Shown: in pieces, positions 17,326 to 27,163 of the stretch
Layout of the letters: each line of letters begins with the position of its first letter
How positions within the stretch are numbered: position 1 is the first letter of the stretch
Position numbers and translations under genes: made by a program
NCBI RefSeq assembly: GCF_003355515.1
Contig: NZ_CP031367.1
Coordinates: 1,054,001-1,118,000, forward strand
Reading direction: 5' to 3'
From: Aliarcobacter trophiarum LMG 25534
Lineage (GTDB): Bacteria; Campylobacterota; Campylobacteria; Campylobacterales; Arcobacteraceae
DNA length: 64,000 bases
The notes under the pieces: generated by a model
What the model was told of the DNA's origin: nothing
What the model saw: the letters and a program-made list of their open reading frames with translations, nothing else
The model's database searches: none

Positions 17326-18278
17326 TATTTGCCTTCTCTTTTTTTAATATCTTCTAAAATATCAGGGGCAAGTTGTTCTAAATACTCCCTTGGATATTTT
17401 CCTGTAATCAAGCCTTTTAAGTTACCTTTTACAGCAACCAAACTTGAATATACAAAATCCATTAAGAAAAACATAATTAAAACACTAGCTCCAAAATGAA
17501 CATATAATAGTGCCCTTTTGAACTGTATAAATTGAGCATTCGTAAGAGCATCTGGATGAATAAACCATATCAAAAATCCACTAAAAAGAAGACCTCCACC
17601 CATTAAAACAAACACTATAAAGATAACTCTCTTCATAGGTGTATGTTTTCCAAATAGTGTAATCTTTCTAATAAGAGAGTTTTTAGATAAGATTTTTAAA
17701 TCTTTAAATGCAATAATACTCATTAATAACCAAATAGGAAACCATAAGAGTCCAGTTACTTCATGTGTCCCTCTTAAAATAAATGGAATATATCCACCTT
17801 CACTTCTTAAGCTCCATGTTATATTAAATCCTGTAATAATTAAAGTTAAAATAATAATTACATTTAACCAAATTATTGCTCTATGTAGTACTGAAAACAC
17901 CTCTACTGTATCATTTGGGTTTGTAATTATTGCCTCTTTTCTTCCATAAAATGCATACATTACACAAAAAATAGCAATCTCAGCTACAAAAACCCACCAA
18001 ATATATAGTTGTCTTTCATTACTAGCTCTTATAATCTCAGGGGCAATAGCATTGTACTCAGGTCCAAATGCTCTATTTACCATCTCAATATAACCTGTTC
18101 TTGCTGGTTCTAATATACCATCAAGGTTTCCACCTGTTAATACATGGATTGTGTACCTAAATAAGTACCCCCAATCCATAATCATCAAAAAATTTACAAA
18201 TACAAACCCTACAAGTCCAAGACCTAAAAGGGTATAGATATATGCCCCATTTCTTTTCATAAATGAGCTATTTTCCAT
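17325..18278 (-). CDS. fdhC: Formate dehydrogenase cytochrome b subunit
   Basis: A 317-aa membrane subunit that takes electrons from FdhB and passes them to menaquinone. It has about five to six hydrophobic helices (one N-terminal near residues 14-34, then an NrfD/FdnI-like four-helix core) with histidines suited to haem b binding (LHRAIIWLN, GTHEVTGLLWFP, HFGASVLIMF). An extended N-terminal stretch precedes the core, as in other Campylobacterota FdhC. AAGGAA precedes the ATG; the gene follows fdhB by 10 bases. Confidence 0.92.
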   Translation of the reverse strand: MENSSFMKRNGAYIYTLLGLGLVGFVFVNFLMIMDWGYLFRYTIHVLTGGNLDGILEPARTGYIEMVNRAFGPEYNAIAPEIIRASNERQLYIWWVFVAEIAIFCVMYAFYGRKEAIITNPNDTVEVFSVLHRAIIWLNVIIILTLIITGFNITWSLRSEGGYIPFILRGTHEVTGLLWFPIWLLMSIIAFKDLKILSKNSLIRKITLFGKHTPMKRVIFIVFVLMGGGLLFSGFLIWFIHPDALTNAQFIQFKRALLYVHFGASVLIMFFLMDFVYSSLVAVKGNLKGLITGKYPREYLEQLAPDILEDIKKREGK

Positions 18279-18288
18279 ATATTATTCC

Positions 18289-18885
18289 TTACCAACCATA
18301 AGAAGGAGTTGCAATTCCTTTTCCTTTTGAAACAGCTCTATATTTTTTTATTATTGCTATCTCATTTGCATCACCTGCTAAAAGTGCTTTTGTTGAACAC
18401 ATAGAAGCACACATAGGAACTTTACCTTCACTAATTCTGTTTTGTCCATATTTATGGAACTCTTCAGGTGTATTTGTCTCTTCAGGACCTCCTGCACACA
18501 TTGTACATTTATCCATTTTACCTTTTGTACCAAATGCACCATCTTTTGGAAACTGTGGAGCTCCAAATGGACAGGCAAATAGACAATATCCACAACCAAT
18601 ACATTTATCTTTATCATGAAGAACAATTCCATCTGTTCTTATATAGAAGCAATCAGTTGGACAAACTTGTTCACAAGGTGCATCATCACAATGCATACAT
18701 GCCATAGAAATAGAGAACTCTTTTCCTACAACACCCTCATTTACTGTTACAACTTTTCTTCTATTAATTCCAACTGGAACCTCGTGAGCCTCTTTACAAG
18801 CAACTACACATCCATTACAGTTTATACAAAGGTTTTCATCACAATAAAATTTCATTCTTGAAAAATCTATATTATTACTACTCAT
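18289..18885 (-). CDS. fdhB: Formate dehydrogenase iron-sulfur subunit
   Basis: A 198-aa electron-transfer subunit with four ferredoxin-type cysteine clusters: CINCNGCVVAC, CMHCDDAPCEQVC, CIGCGYCLFAC, and CTMC with CASMC. It carries electrons from FdhA to the cytochrome b subunit. The ATG at 18885 has AAAGGA at good spacing; an upstream ATG at 18909 would overlap fdhA and is less likely. No signal peptide is present, consistent with export together with FdhA through its Tat signal. Confidence 0.93.
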   Translation of the reverse strand: MSSNNIDFSRMKFYCDENLCINCNGCVVACKEAHEVPVGINRRKVVTVNEGVVGKEFSISMACMHCDDAPCEQVCPTDCFYIRTDGIVLHDKDKCIGCGYCLFACPFGAPQFPKDGAFGTKGKMDKCTMCAGGPEETNTPEEFHKYGQNRISEGKVPMCASMCSTKALLAGDANEIAIIKKYRAVSKGKGIATPSYGW

Positions 18886-18895
18886 GATTAATCCT

Positions 18896-21694
18896 TTACG
18901 CTTTTTCAATTCTTACCAAAGAACATTTAGTCTCTGGACATGCTGTTTGTTGATCAAACCCATAACTTGTAACTTGTGTAGAGTTTTCACCCATAGCATA
19001 CGGAGCTGTACCAGCTGGATATCTATGTGTTAAATCTTCACCACTCCACCATCCTGAGAAGTTTTGAGGTAAGAATACACTATTTTCAGCTACTCTTAAA
19101 CTTACTTTACATTTGATCTTTATCTTTCTACCTGTTGTTCCATGAACCCACATCATCTGTCCATCTCTAATTCCTAGTTTAGAAGCTAGATTTGGATGAA
19201 GCTCACCATACATCTCAGGACTTAACTCTGCTAAATATTTACTAGCTCTTGTTTCAGTTCCTGTTCCCATATGTTCAACAACTCTTCCAGAAACGATATT
19301 AATAGGGAACTCTTCTAACCAGTTTTGTTTTTTCTGTTCACTCTCATATCTTACATCAACTCTAAAGTGATTTGCTTTATCTTTGATTGCTGGATATTTT
19401 TCAACTAATTCTGGTCTAAATGAGTGAAGTGGCTCTCTATGTTTTGGAATTGGGTCTGCAAATGATGGAACTATAGTCATAGCTCTTGCATTTCCATAAG
19501 GTACAAGTCCAGCCTCAAGTGCATATTTTACCAATATTCCACTATCATCAGTTTTCCAGTTTTTACCTTCAACTAAAGCTTTCTCTTCAGCACTTAAAGT
19601 AATTCCAGCTAGTGCTTCAATATTTGCAGCAGTTATTTCAGCATATCCACCTTTTATTTTTGAACCTTTTGGATGACTTCCGCTTGAAGCTAAAAGACTA
19701 ACTCCATTTCTTTCAAGTCCAAAGTTTGCTCTAAATCCCATACCACCTTGTGAAACTGGTAAAGTAGTATTATATAAAACAGGGCTTCCAGGGTGAGAAG
19801 TTGACCAACATGGCCACGGTAAACCATAATACTCTTTGCTAAACTCTCCTGTTCCTTGAAGAGTAGTATTATTAAATAGATGCCAATTCTCTTGTTGTTT
19901 TTTAATTCTATCAGCTGTAACACCTGTCATACCAATAGTTTTTAAAGCTCTTGCAATTTCATTTGTTGCATCCTCTGGCCATTGGAAGCTATCACCTTTC
20001 CCCATACCAGCAACAAGTTCATTATAAAAGCCCATTCTTTTTGCGAAATCAAACAAAATTTCATGGTCAGTTCTTGCTTCGTAAAGTGGTTCTACAACTT
20101 TTGTTCTCCATTGTACACTTCTTCCAGTATTTACAACTGTTCCACTTGTTTCAACTTGTGAAGCAGCTGGAAGTAAGAATAGATTATCTGTTCTTGTTGT
20201 AATAACTGCAGCATCATTTACATATGGATCAATAAATACTACAAGCTCCATCTTATCTAAAGCCTCTTTTATTCTTTTTACATCTGTAACTGTAGAGATA
20301 CCATTTCCTATACAAACAAGGGCTTTTATAGGGCTTCCACCATTATATTTTGCATTTTCTTCGTTAATAACTCCATCTGCAAATAGTGAAAGCGTATTTC
20401 CTTTAGCTTCCATAAGCTCTTTAGATTTAAATCTTCCTTTTAACCATTCATAATCAACTTTCCACTGTTTTGCAAAATATTTCCAAGAACCCTCTGCTAA
20501 ACCATAATATCCTGGTAATGTATCAGATAAACATCCAATATCTGTTCCACCTTGAACATTATCATGTCCTCTTAAAATATTACATCCACCACCTGGTTTT
20601 CCAACATTTCCTAAAATTAGTTGCATTATTGAACCTAGTCTTGTATTAGATGATCCAATAGTATGTTGTGTCCACCCTTGATTCCAAATCAAACATCCAG
20701 GGTCTGCACTTGCTAATAGTGTTGCTGCTTGGATTAAATCCTCTTTTGGTAGTCCAGTTATGTATTCAACATGCTCAGGTGTGTATTCTTCACACTCTTT
20801 AAACACCTCTTCAACTCCATGAACTCTATCTGCCAAATATTTCTCGTCATACCATTTATTCTCTTTTATCAATCTAATCATTCCATAAAGGAAAGCGATA
20901 TCAGTTCCTGTTCTAATTCTGCAGTATAAATCTGATTTTGCAGCAGTTTTTGTGAATCTAGGATCTACAACAATAATTTTTGCATTATTTTGTTCTCTAG
21001 CTTTCAAAATATGTTGCATTGCAATTGGATGGTTATCCGCAGGGTTTGAACCAATAATAATAATGGCTTTTGAATTATGCATATCTCCTAAGTGATTTGT
21101 CATAGCTCCATATCCAAATGTATTTGCCACACCGGCAACTGTTGGACTATGTCAAATTCTAGCTTGGTGATCTATATTATTTGTTCCAAACATTGAAACA
21201 AATTTTTTAATATAATATCCTTGCTCATTACTTGTTTTTGCTGAACCTAAAAACATTACTGAATCTGGTCCAAATTTTTCTCTTAGTTCAATTAGTTTGT
21301 TGCTTACTTTTGTCATAGCATCATCCCATGATACTCTATTCCATTTTCCAGCTACTTTTTCTGTTGGATATTGAAGCCTATTTGTTGATCTGATTTTATC
21401 AATCATATCAGCACCTTTACAACAATGTCCTCCTCTACTAATTGGGTGATCTTGAGCTACCTCTTGTCTTACCCAAACACCATTATGAACTTCAGCTATT
21501 ACTCCACAACCTACTGAGCAGTGTGTACAAATAGTTTTTATAAGTTTTGAACCTGGAAAAGGATTTCTTACTTCCTCTTCAGTTGCATCTCTTAAAACTT
21601 TAGATGTATTTGCAAAAGCAGATGTAGCAGTAAAAGCAGTCGCTAGTGAAGCCATTTTAAGAAATGTTCTTCTACCAAAGCTATTTGCTCCCAT
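18896..21694 (-). CDS. fdhA: Formate dehydrogenase catalytic subunit, selenocysteine-containing
   Basis: A 932-aa molybdenum enzyme oxidising formate to CO2 in the periplasm. Features in order: Tat signal (GRRTFLKMAS), the [4Fe-4S] motif CTHCSVGCGV...GHCCKGAD, then an in-frame TGA (complement of 21152-21154) at codon 181 in the context ARI-U-HSPTVAG, which is where Sec sits in formate dehydrogenases. The Mo-bisMGD domains follow, ending in the dinucleotide-binding fold (VVEHMGTGTETRA, LPQNFSGWW). A SECIS-like hairpin follows the TGA, and selD is nearby. Conceptual translation with a standard code wrongly splits it in two. AAAGGAGG precedes the ATG. Confidence 0.95.
21115..21154 (-). promoter_or_regulatory. 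UGA(Sec) codon with SECIS-like hairpin in fdhA
   Basis: The UGA (21154-21152) is followed 13 bases later by TTGCC-GGTGT-GGCAA (21138-21124), a 5-bp stem with a GGUGU loop. This resembles the apical part of the E. coli fdhF SECIS, which has a GGUCU loop at similar distance. It should bind SelB to recode UGA. Confidence 0.85.
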
Positions 21695-21719
21695 ACTATC
21701 CTCCTTTATTTATTTTTTA

Positions 21720-21944
21720 TTAATATGCAGCTTTATAAAACTCTTCCCAAGCTGCTGTGTTTTTGTATAAAATCTCTTTTTTATTTGATCTTCCAACAAC
21801 TACACCGTTACCTTTATTGCTATTAGCACCTCTATCTTGTTTTTCAGTTGTAGCAGCAACAGCTGCAACACTTCCAGCCAAAACAGTAGCAGCTATACCA
21901 GCTCTTTTGATAAATTGTCGTCTTTGCTCTAACTCATCTGCCAT
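21720..21944 (-). CDS. Small Tat-signal protein of formate dehydrogenase loci
   Basis: A 74-aa protein with a twin-arginine motif (QRRQFIKRAG), a hydrophobic stretch to about residue 32 and a short mature part ending NTAAWEEFYKAAY. This is the 'formate dehydrogenase region TAT target' type, found next to fdhA in many proteobacteria; its role is unknown, perhaps in assembly or export of the complex. AAAGGAG precedes the ATG. It lies 25 bases before fdhA. Confidence 0.82.
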   Translation of the reverse strand: MADELEQRRQFIKRAGIAATVLAGSVAAVAATTEKQDRGANSNKGNGVVVGRSNKKEILYKNTAAWEEFYKAAY

Positions 21945-21970
21945 GATAACTCCTTTGTTTGATTTAGGGT

Positions 21971-22016
21971 AAAAAGCCCCTCTAAAAACTCTATTAAGGT
22001 TTTAGAGCGACTTTTT
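21971..22016 (-). terminator. Hairpin with U-tract between chaperone and fdhA genes
   Basis: On the minus strand AAAAAGTCGCTCTAAAA pairs with TTTTAGAGGGGCTTTTT (one G-G mismatch, one G-U), with a loop of about 12 nt, ending in TTTTT. It lies between the TorD-like and Tat-protein genes with no room for a conventional promoter after it, so it probably acts as a partial terminator or processing/stability hairpin that separates expression of accessory and structural genes. Confidence 0.6.
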
Positions 22017-22025
22017 CCCAAAAAT

Positions 22026-22622
22026 TTAAACTTCTAAATAACCTTTTTCAAAGTTATAAAAACTTTCTAAAATAACTCCAACATTTAAGTATATATCAGA
22101 TTTTACTGCCATTAATCTAAAAAATAGCTTTTCCAAATAGGGGTTTATCACCTCTACAAAAAGCTCTTTTTGTAAATCCTCTTTTATATTTTCATTTAAT
22201 TGCTCTTCAATTAAATATGCACTTAAAGTAAAGATAAATCCAAAATGATCTTCTTGTGCTGTAAAATTTTTTTCATCTCTTCTTATTTTAGTTTTTGCTA
22301 ATACATCTTTTACTTTTAGTTGCATTATTCCACCTTCTCTATGTTCGTGATACCACGAAACACTCAAAGATACAAACTCTCCAAAGGGTATTAAAAATAG
22401 CTCTTGATACTGATTAAAAATCTCATTTTTACCTTTTTGTTCAACTATTTTTAAAATATTTTTTGAAGCTACTTCAACTTCACTATTAAAGGCATTTTCA
22501 CTAAAAGCTTCAAGACTAGCAATAATCTCATCTTGTTTTGTTTTTGTGTACTCTTCTACAAAAAATAGTGATAAAAGATTATAGACAAAAAGTCTAGCTT
22601 GATCAATTTGTATATTTTTCAT
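22026..22622 (-). CDS. TorD/DmsD-type chaperone for formate dehydrogenase
   Basis: A 198-aa all-helical cytosolic protein with TorD-family features: YNLLSLFFVEEYTK near the N-terminus, LFLIPFGEFVSLSVSWYHEHREGG in the middle (E-P/P-x-D-H motif region) and the EDHFGFIFTLSAYLIEEQL segment. It should hold apo-FdhA and its Tat signal until the molybdenum cofactor is inserted. It overlaps the polyferredoxin gene upstream by 20 bases. It corresponds in position to the putative chaperone of Campylobacter fdh clusters. Confidence 0.8.
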   Translation of the reverse strand: MKNIQIDQARLFVYNLLSLFFVEEYTKTKQDEIIASLEAFSENAFNSEVEVASKNILKIVEQKGKNEIFNQYQELFLIPFGEFVSLSVSWYHEHREGGIMQLKVKDVLAKTKIRRDEKNFTAQEDHFGFIFTLSAYLIEEQLNENIKEDLQKELFVEVINPYLEKLFFRLMAVKSDIYLNVGVILESFYNFEKGYLEV

Positions 22623-24291
22623 TTTTACTTAACTCCTCCATAATCATAACTTTTGGCTTACAGTTTGAACAACAATACAAACTTCTAGCTTTTGCAGGGC
22701 TTTGTGTCTTAAAAATAGGCTCCATTAGCTTTGCAATCTTTTCAATAGCCTTTGTTGTAGCAAATTCAACTCCACACTCAACACAAGCAAAAAGATTGTC
22801 TTTTGCCAAAATAGTCTCACTAAACCATGATGAGTTAAGTTCAAGTTCATCATATTTTATAGTTAAACAGTCACTTTCAGGACAAACTATTTCACAATAT
22901 CCACAAGCTGTACAGAGACTAGGATTTACTCTTAAAGTAAAATCTTCTTCATTTGCAAACAGTGCATCAACATTACAGGCTCCAACACAAGATAGACATA
23001 AAGTACAGTTTGCTTCATTTACCAAAACTCTAGCATAAGATAAATCTCTTGTAGTCTTTACTACTCCTAAATCCTCTTTATCTAATAGTTTTTCCAATCT
23101 ATATGAAAATATCTCTCTCTTTCTCATATCCCTTTGGTTAAAATCATAATATGAGCCATCTATAAACTCTTGTAAAGCTAAAGCCTCTTTTAACTCCTCT
23201 TTATTTGTAGCCAAAAAAACAGCTTTTTTTCCAAACTTTTTAAGATATATCTCATTTAATAAATTTATACTCTCTAATGTTCCTTTTGTAATATTATCTG
23301 AAAAATATACTAATTGCGAACCACTTACTTGTAAATACGTAAGAAAAATTGTCTCATCAAAAATATCTCCAATAGTACAAAGTGGTAAAACATTTTCATC
23401 TAAATCTACATCAAGCTCACTCAAATTTGATTTTGAAGAGAGAATCAAAGGTTTTGTATTTTTATAAAATGAGCTTAATTCATAAAGGCTCTCTCTTGAA
23501 GTTGCAGCACTATTTATTGAACCACTAGGACAAATACTTACACAATTTCCACATCTAATACAATCAACTAAAGAGAAGACTAATTTTCTATTTTTATCAT
23601 CTTTTGTTATAGCATTTGTAGGACAAACATCTACACATTTTGCACAGATATCATCTTTTCTCTCATTATATTGGCAAATTGTTTTATCATAAGTTATAGT
23701 TTTAAAAAAGTTATAACCACTTAAATTCTCTTTTATAGTTTGTAAAACTATCTTTTCTCCCAATAGATTTGGATCATAAATTCCAGACATTTTTTTCTCT
23801 AAGTTTTCATCAAACCATATAATTTGAGAAGTTTTAAGAGTTATATCTCTATTGCCACCATCAACAATAACTTCAAAATTTCCAATAGAACCCTCTATCT
23901 TTTTTATTAAATTTTCTTCAACTTTATATAAATCAAAATCATCTTTACTTAAGTTTTGTGTAAAGTTTTTAAAATCATCTATATTTTTATATATTATCAT
24001 TAAAGAGTTTGGAATATTATCTATTGTTTGGGGAACATCTTGTGCAAAATCAAATTTTGTAGCATTAATCTCATAAAGTTTTAGAGTATTTTCAATTTTT
24101 TTTGCCAGACTATCTTTTGAATTTTTTATATAATAGTCTATTTCTAAGCCTAAAAGCTCATTTTTTACATCATTAGAATTTGATATTAAAAAACTTTTGT
24201 CTTTTATATCCTCAAGATTTGTAGCAACTTGGATTTTTTCATTTAAAGGGAAATCCAATCCCAGTTTATTATAGTAGATATAATCTTGCAT
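22603..24291 (-). CDS. Multi-cluster 4Fe-4S polyferredoxin of the formate dehydrogenase locus
   Basis: A 562-aa soluble protein. After a roughly 195-residue N-terminal part without cysteine motifs come two ferredoxin motifs (CAKCVDVCP and CIRCGNCVSICP, about residues 216-258), then a region of about 160 residues, then two more (CTLCLSCVGAC and CTACGYCEIVCP, about residues 430-475) and C-terminal pairs CVEC and CCSNC. No signal peptide or membrane helix is visible, so it acts in the cytoplasm, perhaps as an electron donor for cofactor maturation or linking formate dehydrogenase to other reactions. AGGG lies 10 bases before the ATG. It heads the operon. Confidence 0.7.
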   Translation of the reverse strand: MQDYIYYNKLGLDFPLNEKIQVATNLEDIKDKSFLISNSNDVKNELLGLEIDYYIKNSKDSLAKKIENTLKLYEINATKFDFAQDVPQTIDNIPNSLMIIYKNIDDFKNFTQNLSKDDFDLYKVEENLIKKIEGSIGNFEVIVDGGNRDITLKTSQIIWFDENLEKKMSGIYDPNLLGEKIVLQTIKENLSGYNFFKTITYDKTICQYNERKDDICAKCVDVCPTNAITKDDKNRKLVFSLVDCIRCGNCVSICPSGSINSAATSRESLYELSSFYKNTKPLILSSKSNLSELDVDLDENVLPLCTIGDIFDETIFLTYLQVSGSQLVYFSDNITKGTLESINLLNEIYLKKFGKKAVFLATNKEELKEALALQEFIDGSYYDFNQRDMRKREIFSYRLEKLLDKEDLGVVKTTRDLSYARVLVNEANCTLCLSCVGACNVDALFANEEDFTLRVNPSLCTACGYCEIVCPESDCLTIKYDELELNSSWFSETILAKDNLFACVECGVEFATTKAIEKIAKLMEPIFKTQSPAKARSLYCCSNCKPKVMIMEELSKNEKYTN

Positions 24292-24443
24292 AACCTATGC
24301 CCTTAATTTTTAAGTAAAAAATATTTTACCATATTCTATACTTTAGAAAGTTAATTTGTACTTAATTTATAAAATTCTAACCTACATTAAATTAATTATT
24401 CGCCATCTTCTCTAAATTAATATTAAATAATGTAAACTTATAT

Positions 24444-25595
24444 ATGGTTAAAAAAGTTTTATTTATTACAATTATTCTTATTTTGTTTTATCTAGTTAAT
24501 TTTGAAAAAAAGAACTCTGGTGATGAGATTTTAATAGCTTCCTCTATTCCAAAAAGTTCTGGTTTAAAAGCTTGGGGAGATGCTGTTTTAATTGCTTCAA
24601 ATAGCTATTTTAGTTATGTAAATGATAATAATCTATTAAAAGATAAAAAAATCGTTTTCAAAACCCTTGATGATAAGTATGAACCAGACCTAACTTATGA
24701 AAATATACAAAAACTATCAAAAGATAATATTTTAGCACTATATGGTGTAGTTGGGACTCCAACAAATAAAGAGATACTTCCTCTTTTAGAAAAAAACAAT
24801 TTACTCTATTTTTCACCATTTTCTGGAGCAGAGTTTTTAAGAAATAATACAATTCCAAACATAGTAAATTTTAGGGCATCATATAAAGAAGAGCTTGAAA
24901 ATTTATTAAACTATATTATAGATGAAAAAAACTTGAAAAAGATTGCAATCTTTTATCAAAATGATGAGTATGGGGAAGAGGGTTTAATATCTACTTTAAA
25001 AATTTTAAAAGATAAAAATATAGAGCTTTCAGCAACAGGAACTTACAAAAGGAACTCTCTTTCTATAAGTCATGCTTTTAATGAGATAAAAAACTCAAAG
25101 CCAGAGGCAATAGTAATGATAGGAGCTTATAAAGCGATATCTTTATTTATAGAAAAAGCAAAGAAAGATAAAGTTTTAAAAGATACAATTTTTTGTAACA
25201 TATCATTTGGTGATGCAAACTCTATTGTTAAAGAGTTAGAAAGTACAAATACAAATACAAAAAACCTTATATTTTCTCAAATTGTGCCAAACTATAATGA
25301 TAAATCTTTACAAATAGTTCAAGAGTACCAATCTATTATGCAAAAATATGCAAAAGATAAACCACTTGGATTTATCTCATTTGAAGCCTTTTTAGCTTCA
25401 AAAGTTTTAGTAAACCAAATATCAAAATTAGAAAAAATAGGAGAATTAAATCAAAAAAATCTACTAAATACTCTTAAAAACCCACCAAAAAATCTTTTGT
25501 ATGAGATAGAAATGGGGTTTAAAAACAATCAACTCTTAAATAAGACCTATCTTTTTGAATATAAGAACAATAATTTTGAAGAGATAAAAAGATGA
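24444..25595 (+). CDS. Periplasmic-binding-protein-like sensor component (type I, LivK/TorT-like)
   Basis: A 383-aa protein with an N-terminal hydrophobic signal or anchor (residues 4-20) and a type-I periplasmic binding fold (SSIPKSSGLKAWGDAV; ALYGVVGTPTNKEILPLL; IAIFYQNDEYGEEGL). It resembles branched-chain amino acid binding proteins, but no transporter gene follows. Its stop overlaps the start of a histidine kinase gene, so it probably presents a ligand to that kinase, as TorT does for TorS. It diverges from the formate dehydrogenase operon (152 bases apart), hinting at regulation of that locus. Ligand unknown. Confidence 0.75.
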   Translation: MVKKVLFITIILILFYLVNFEKKNSGDEILIASSIPKSSGLKAWGDAVLIASNSYFSYVNDNNLLKDKKIVFKTLDDKYEPDLTYENIQKLSKDNILALYGVVGTPTNKEILPLLEKNNLLYFSPFSGAEFLRNNTIPNIVNFRASYKEELENLLNYIIDEKNLKKIAIFYQNDEYGEEGLISTLKILKDKNIELSATGTYKRNSLSISHAFNEIKNSKPEAIVMIGAYKAISLFIEKAKKDKVLKDTIFCNISFGDANSIVKELESTNTNTKNLIFSQIVPNYNDKSLQIVQEYQSIMQKYAKDKPLGFISFEAFLASKVLVNQISKLEKIGELNQKNLLNTLKNPPKNLLYEIEMGFKNNQLLNKTYLFEYKNNNFEEIKR

Positions 25596-27163
25596 AAAGG
25601 ATATTAAACTATTTTGATAATCTAAAATTTTCGTACAAAACAAATTTCTTAATTTTTATTATCTCTAGTGGAATGTTTACAATTATAGTTCTATCTCAAA
25701 TATCTATATTAATATTAAAAAATGATTTTGACACTCTATTTGATAAAAGAACAAAGAGCTTAATAAAACTTGAAAGCATAAAAGATTCATATAAAATAAA
25801 TATACAAAACACTCTAAGTGAGTTTGAAAAGAACAATCTAAGCTATGAACAAACTTTAGAAGTTTTGCAAATAGCAAATGAGATAATAGAAAAAAATTGG
25901 AAAGAATATAAAAACAACTCAATTTTTGAAGATACAAACTTTGCAATAAGTTATATAAAAAAATATTTTTCAAATAAAAACTACTATAAAGATGAGAGCA
26001 TAAAAAATTTTAATATAGAGAATGTTGATAAAAAAATGGTAAAAATTTTTGATTATGTAAAAAATATAGAAAAACCAAATAAAAAAGAGTATTTTACAAA
26101 TTTAAATTTTGAAATTGATTCTATATTTGTCTATTTAGGAAGTTTAGTAAACTACGATTTGAACTTAGCAATAAATGAAAAAAGAGATACAGACAACATC
26201 TTTCATCTTATAACAATTTTTTCTTTTATTTCTATATTTTTAGTTGTTTTATTTACAATAATTTTATCTTTATTTATAACTGTCCATTTTAGAAAAATTC
26301 ATGATTTACAAGAAAAAATTGTAGAAGACAAAACAAAAGAGCTAAAAGAGTTAAATAGTAATTTGGAGCTAAGAATATCTCAAGAGGTTTCAAAAAATAG
26401 GAAAAAAGATATTATTATGTTTCAACAAGCAAGATTTGCAAGTCTAGGGGAGATGTTAAACAATATTGCACATCAGTGGAGGCAACCTTTAGGAAGTATT
26501 AGTATGATTATCCAAAGCTTTCAAACAAAAATGAAGCTGAATAAACTTTCACTAGAGTTTGTAGAGCAGAAAGTTTCAGATGCCCTACTTTTAGCACAAA
26601 ATATGTCAAATACCCTGGATGATTTTAAAAACTTTTTTACACCAAATAAATCAAAAAATAGTTTCTTCATAAAAGATTGTATAAACAACTCTATAGAATT
26701 ATCAAAATACTTCTTAAATAAAGAGGGTATAAATATAGATTTAATTATTAAAAAAGATGTAAAAATATATAGCTTTGAGAATGAGCTATCTCATGTTTTT
26801 TTGAATATAATATCAAATTCAAAAGATGCATTAGTAAATAATATCTCAAACGAAAGTAGAGTTATAAGAGTTGTAGTAAATAGCAAAAATGATTTTGTTT
26901 TTGTAAATATTAGCGATAATGGTGGTGGTATTCCAATTGAAATTATACCAAAAATATTTGAACCTTACTACACAACAAAATATAAAAGTGCAGGAACTGG
27001 AATTGGACTTTATATGTCAAAACAGATAGTAGAAAAACATATCAAAGGTGAAATTTCTTTTAAAAACATAAGTTTTAAAGTAGATAATAAAACATTCAAA
27101 GGAACTTCCTTTGTTATAAAAATACCAATAAATACTGAAAAAGGAAATAAGAATAATGAATAA
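25592..27163 (+). CDS. Sensor histidine kinase partnered with binding protein
   Basis: A 523-aa kinase with a membrane helix near residues 17-38, a periplasmic helical region of about 165 residues and a second helix near 205-230, a coiled coil, then the H-box NIAHQWRQPLGSISM and ATPase motifs NIISNSKDALVNN, ISDNGGGIP and GTGIGLYMSK. This H-box variant is common in Campylobacterota. Starts four bases inside the binding-protein gene and overlaps the regulator gene by eight bases, so all three are co-translated. Confidence 0.88.
   Translation: MKRILNYFDNLKFSYKTNFLIFIISSGMFTIIVLSQISILILKNDFDTLFDKRTKSLIKLESIKDSYKINIQNTLSEFEKNNLSYEQTLEVLQIANEIIEKNWKEYKNNSIFEDTNFAISYIKKYFSNKNYYKDESIKNFNIENVDKKMVKIFDYVKNIEKPNKKEYFTNLNFEIDSIFVYLGSLVNYDLNLAINEKRDTDNIFHLITIFSFISIFLVVLFTIILSLFITVHFRKIHDLQEKIVEDKTKELKELNSNLELRISQEVSKNRKKDIIMFQQARFASLGEMLNNIAHQWRQPLGSISMIIQSFQTKMKLNKLSLEFVEQKVSDALLLAQNMSNTLDDFKNFFTPNKSKNSFFIKDCINNSIELSKYFLNKEGINIDLIIKKDVKIYSFENELSHVFLNIISNSKDALVNNISNESRVIRVVVNSKNDFVFVNISDNGGGIPIEIIPKIFEPYYTTKYKSAGTGIGLYMSKQIVEKHIKGEISFKNISFKVDNKTFKGTSFVIKIPINTEKGNKNNE

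Noticed and set aside
18468-18861. Plus-strand open frames within fdhB.
   Set aside because: They are antisense to four clear ferredoxin motifs and lack ribosome binding sites.
21130-21154. Stop codon splitting fdhA, suggesting a pseudogene or two genes.
   Set aside because: The UGA lies at the known Sec position with a SECIS-like hairpin and selD nearby; both sides are fully conserved.
24444-25595. Binding protein as part of a branched-chain amino acid ABC transporter.
   Set aside because: No permease or ATPase genes follow; the gene overlaps a histidine kinase gene instead.
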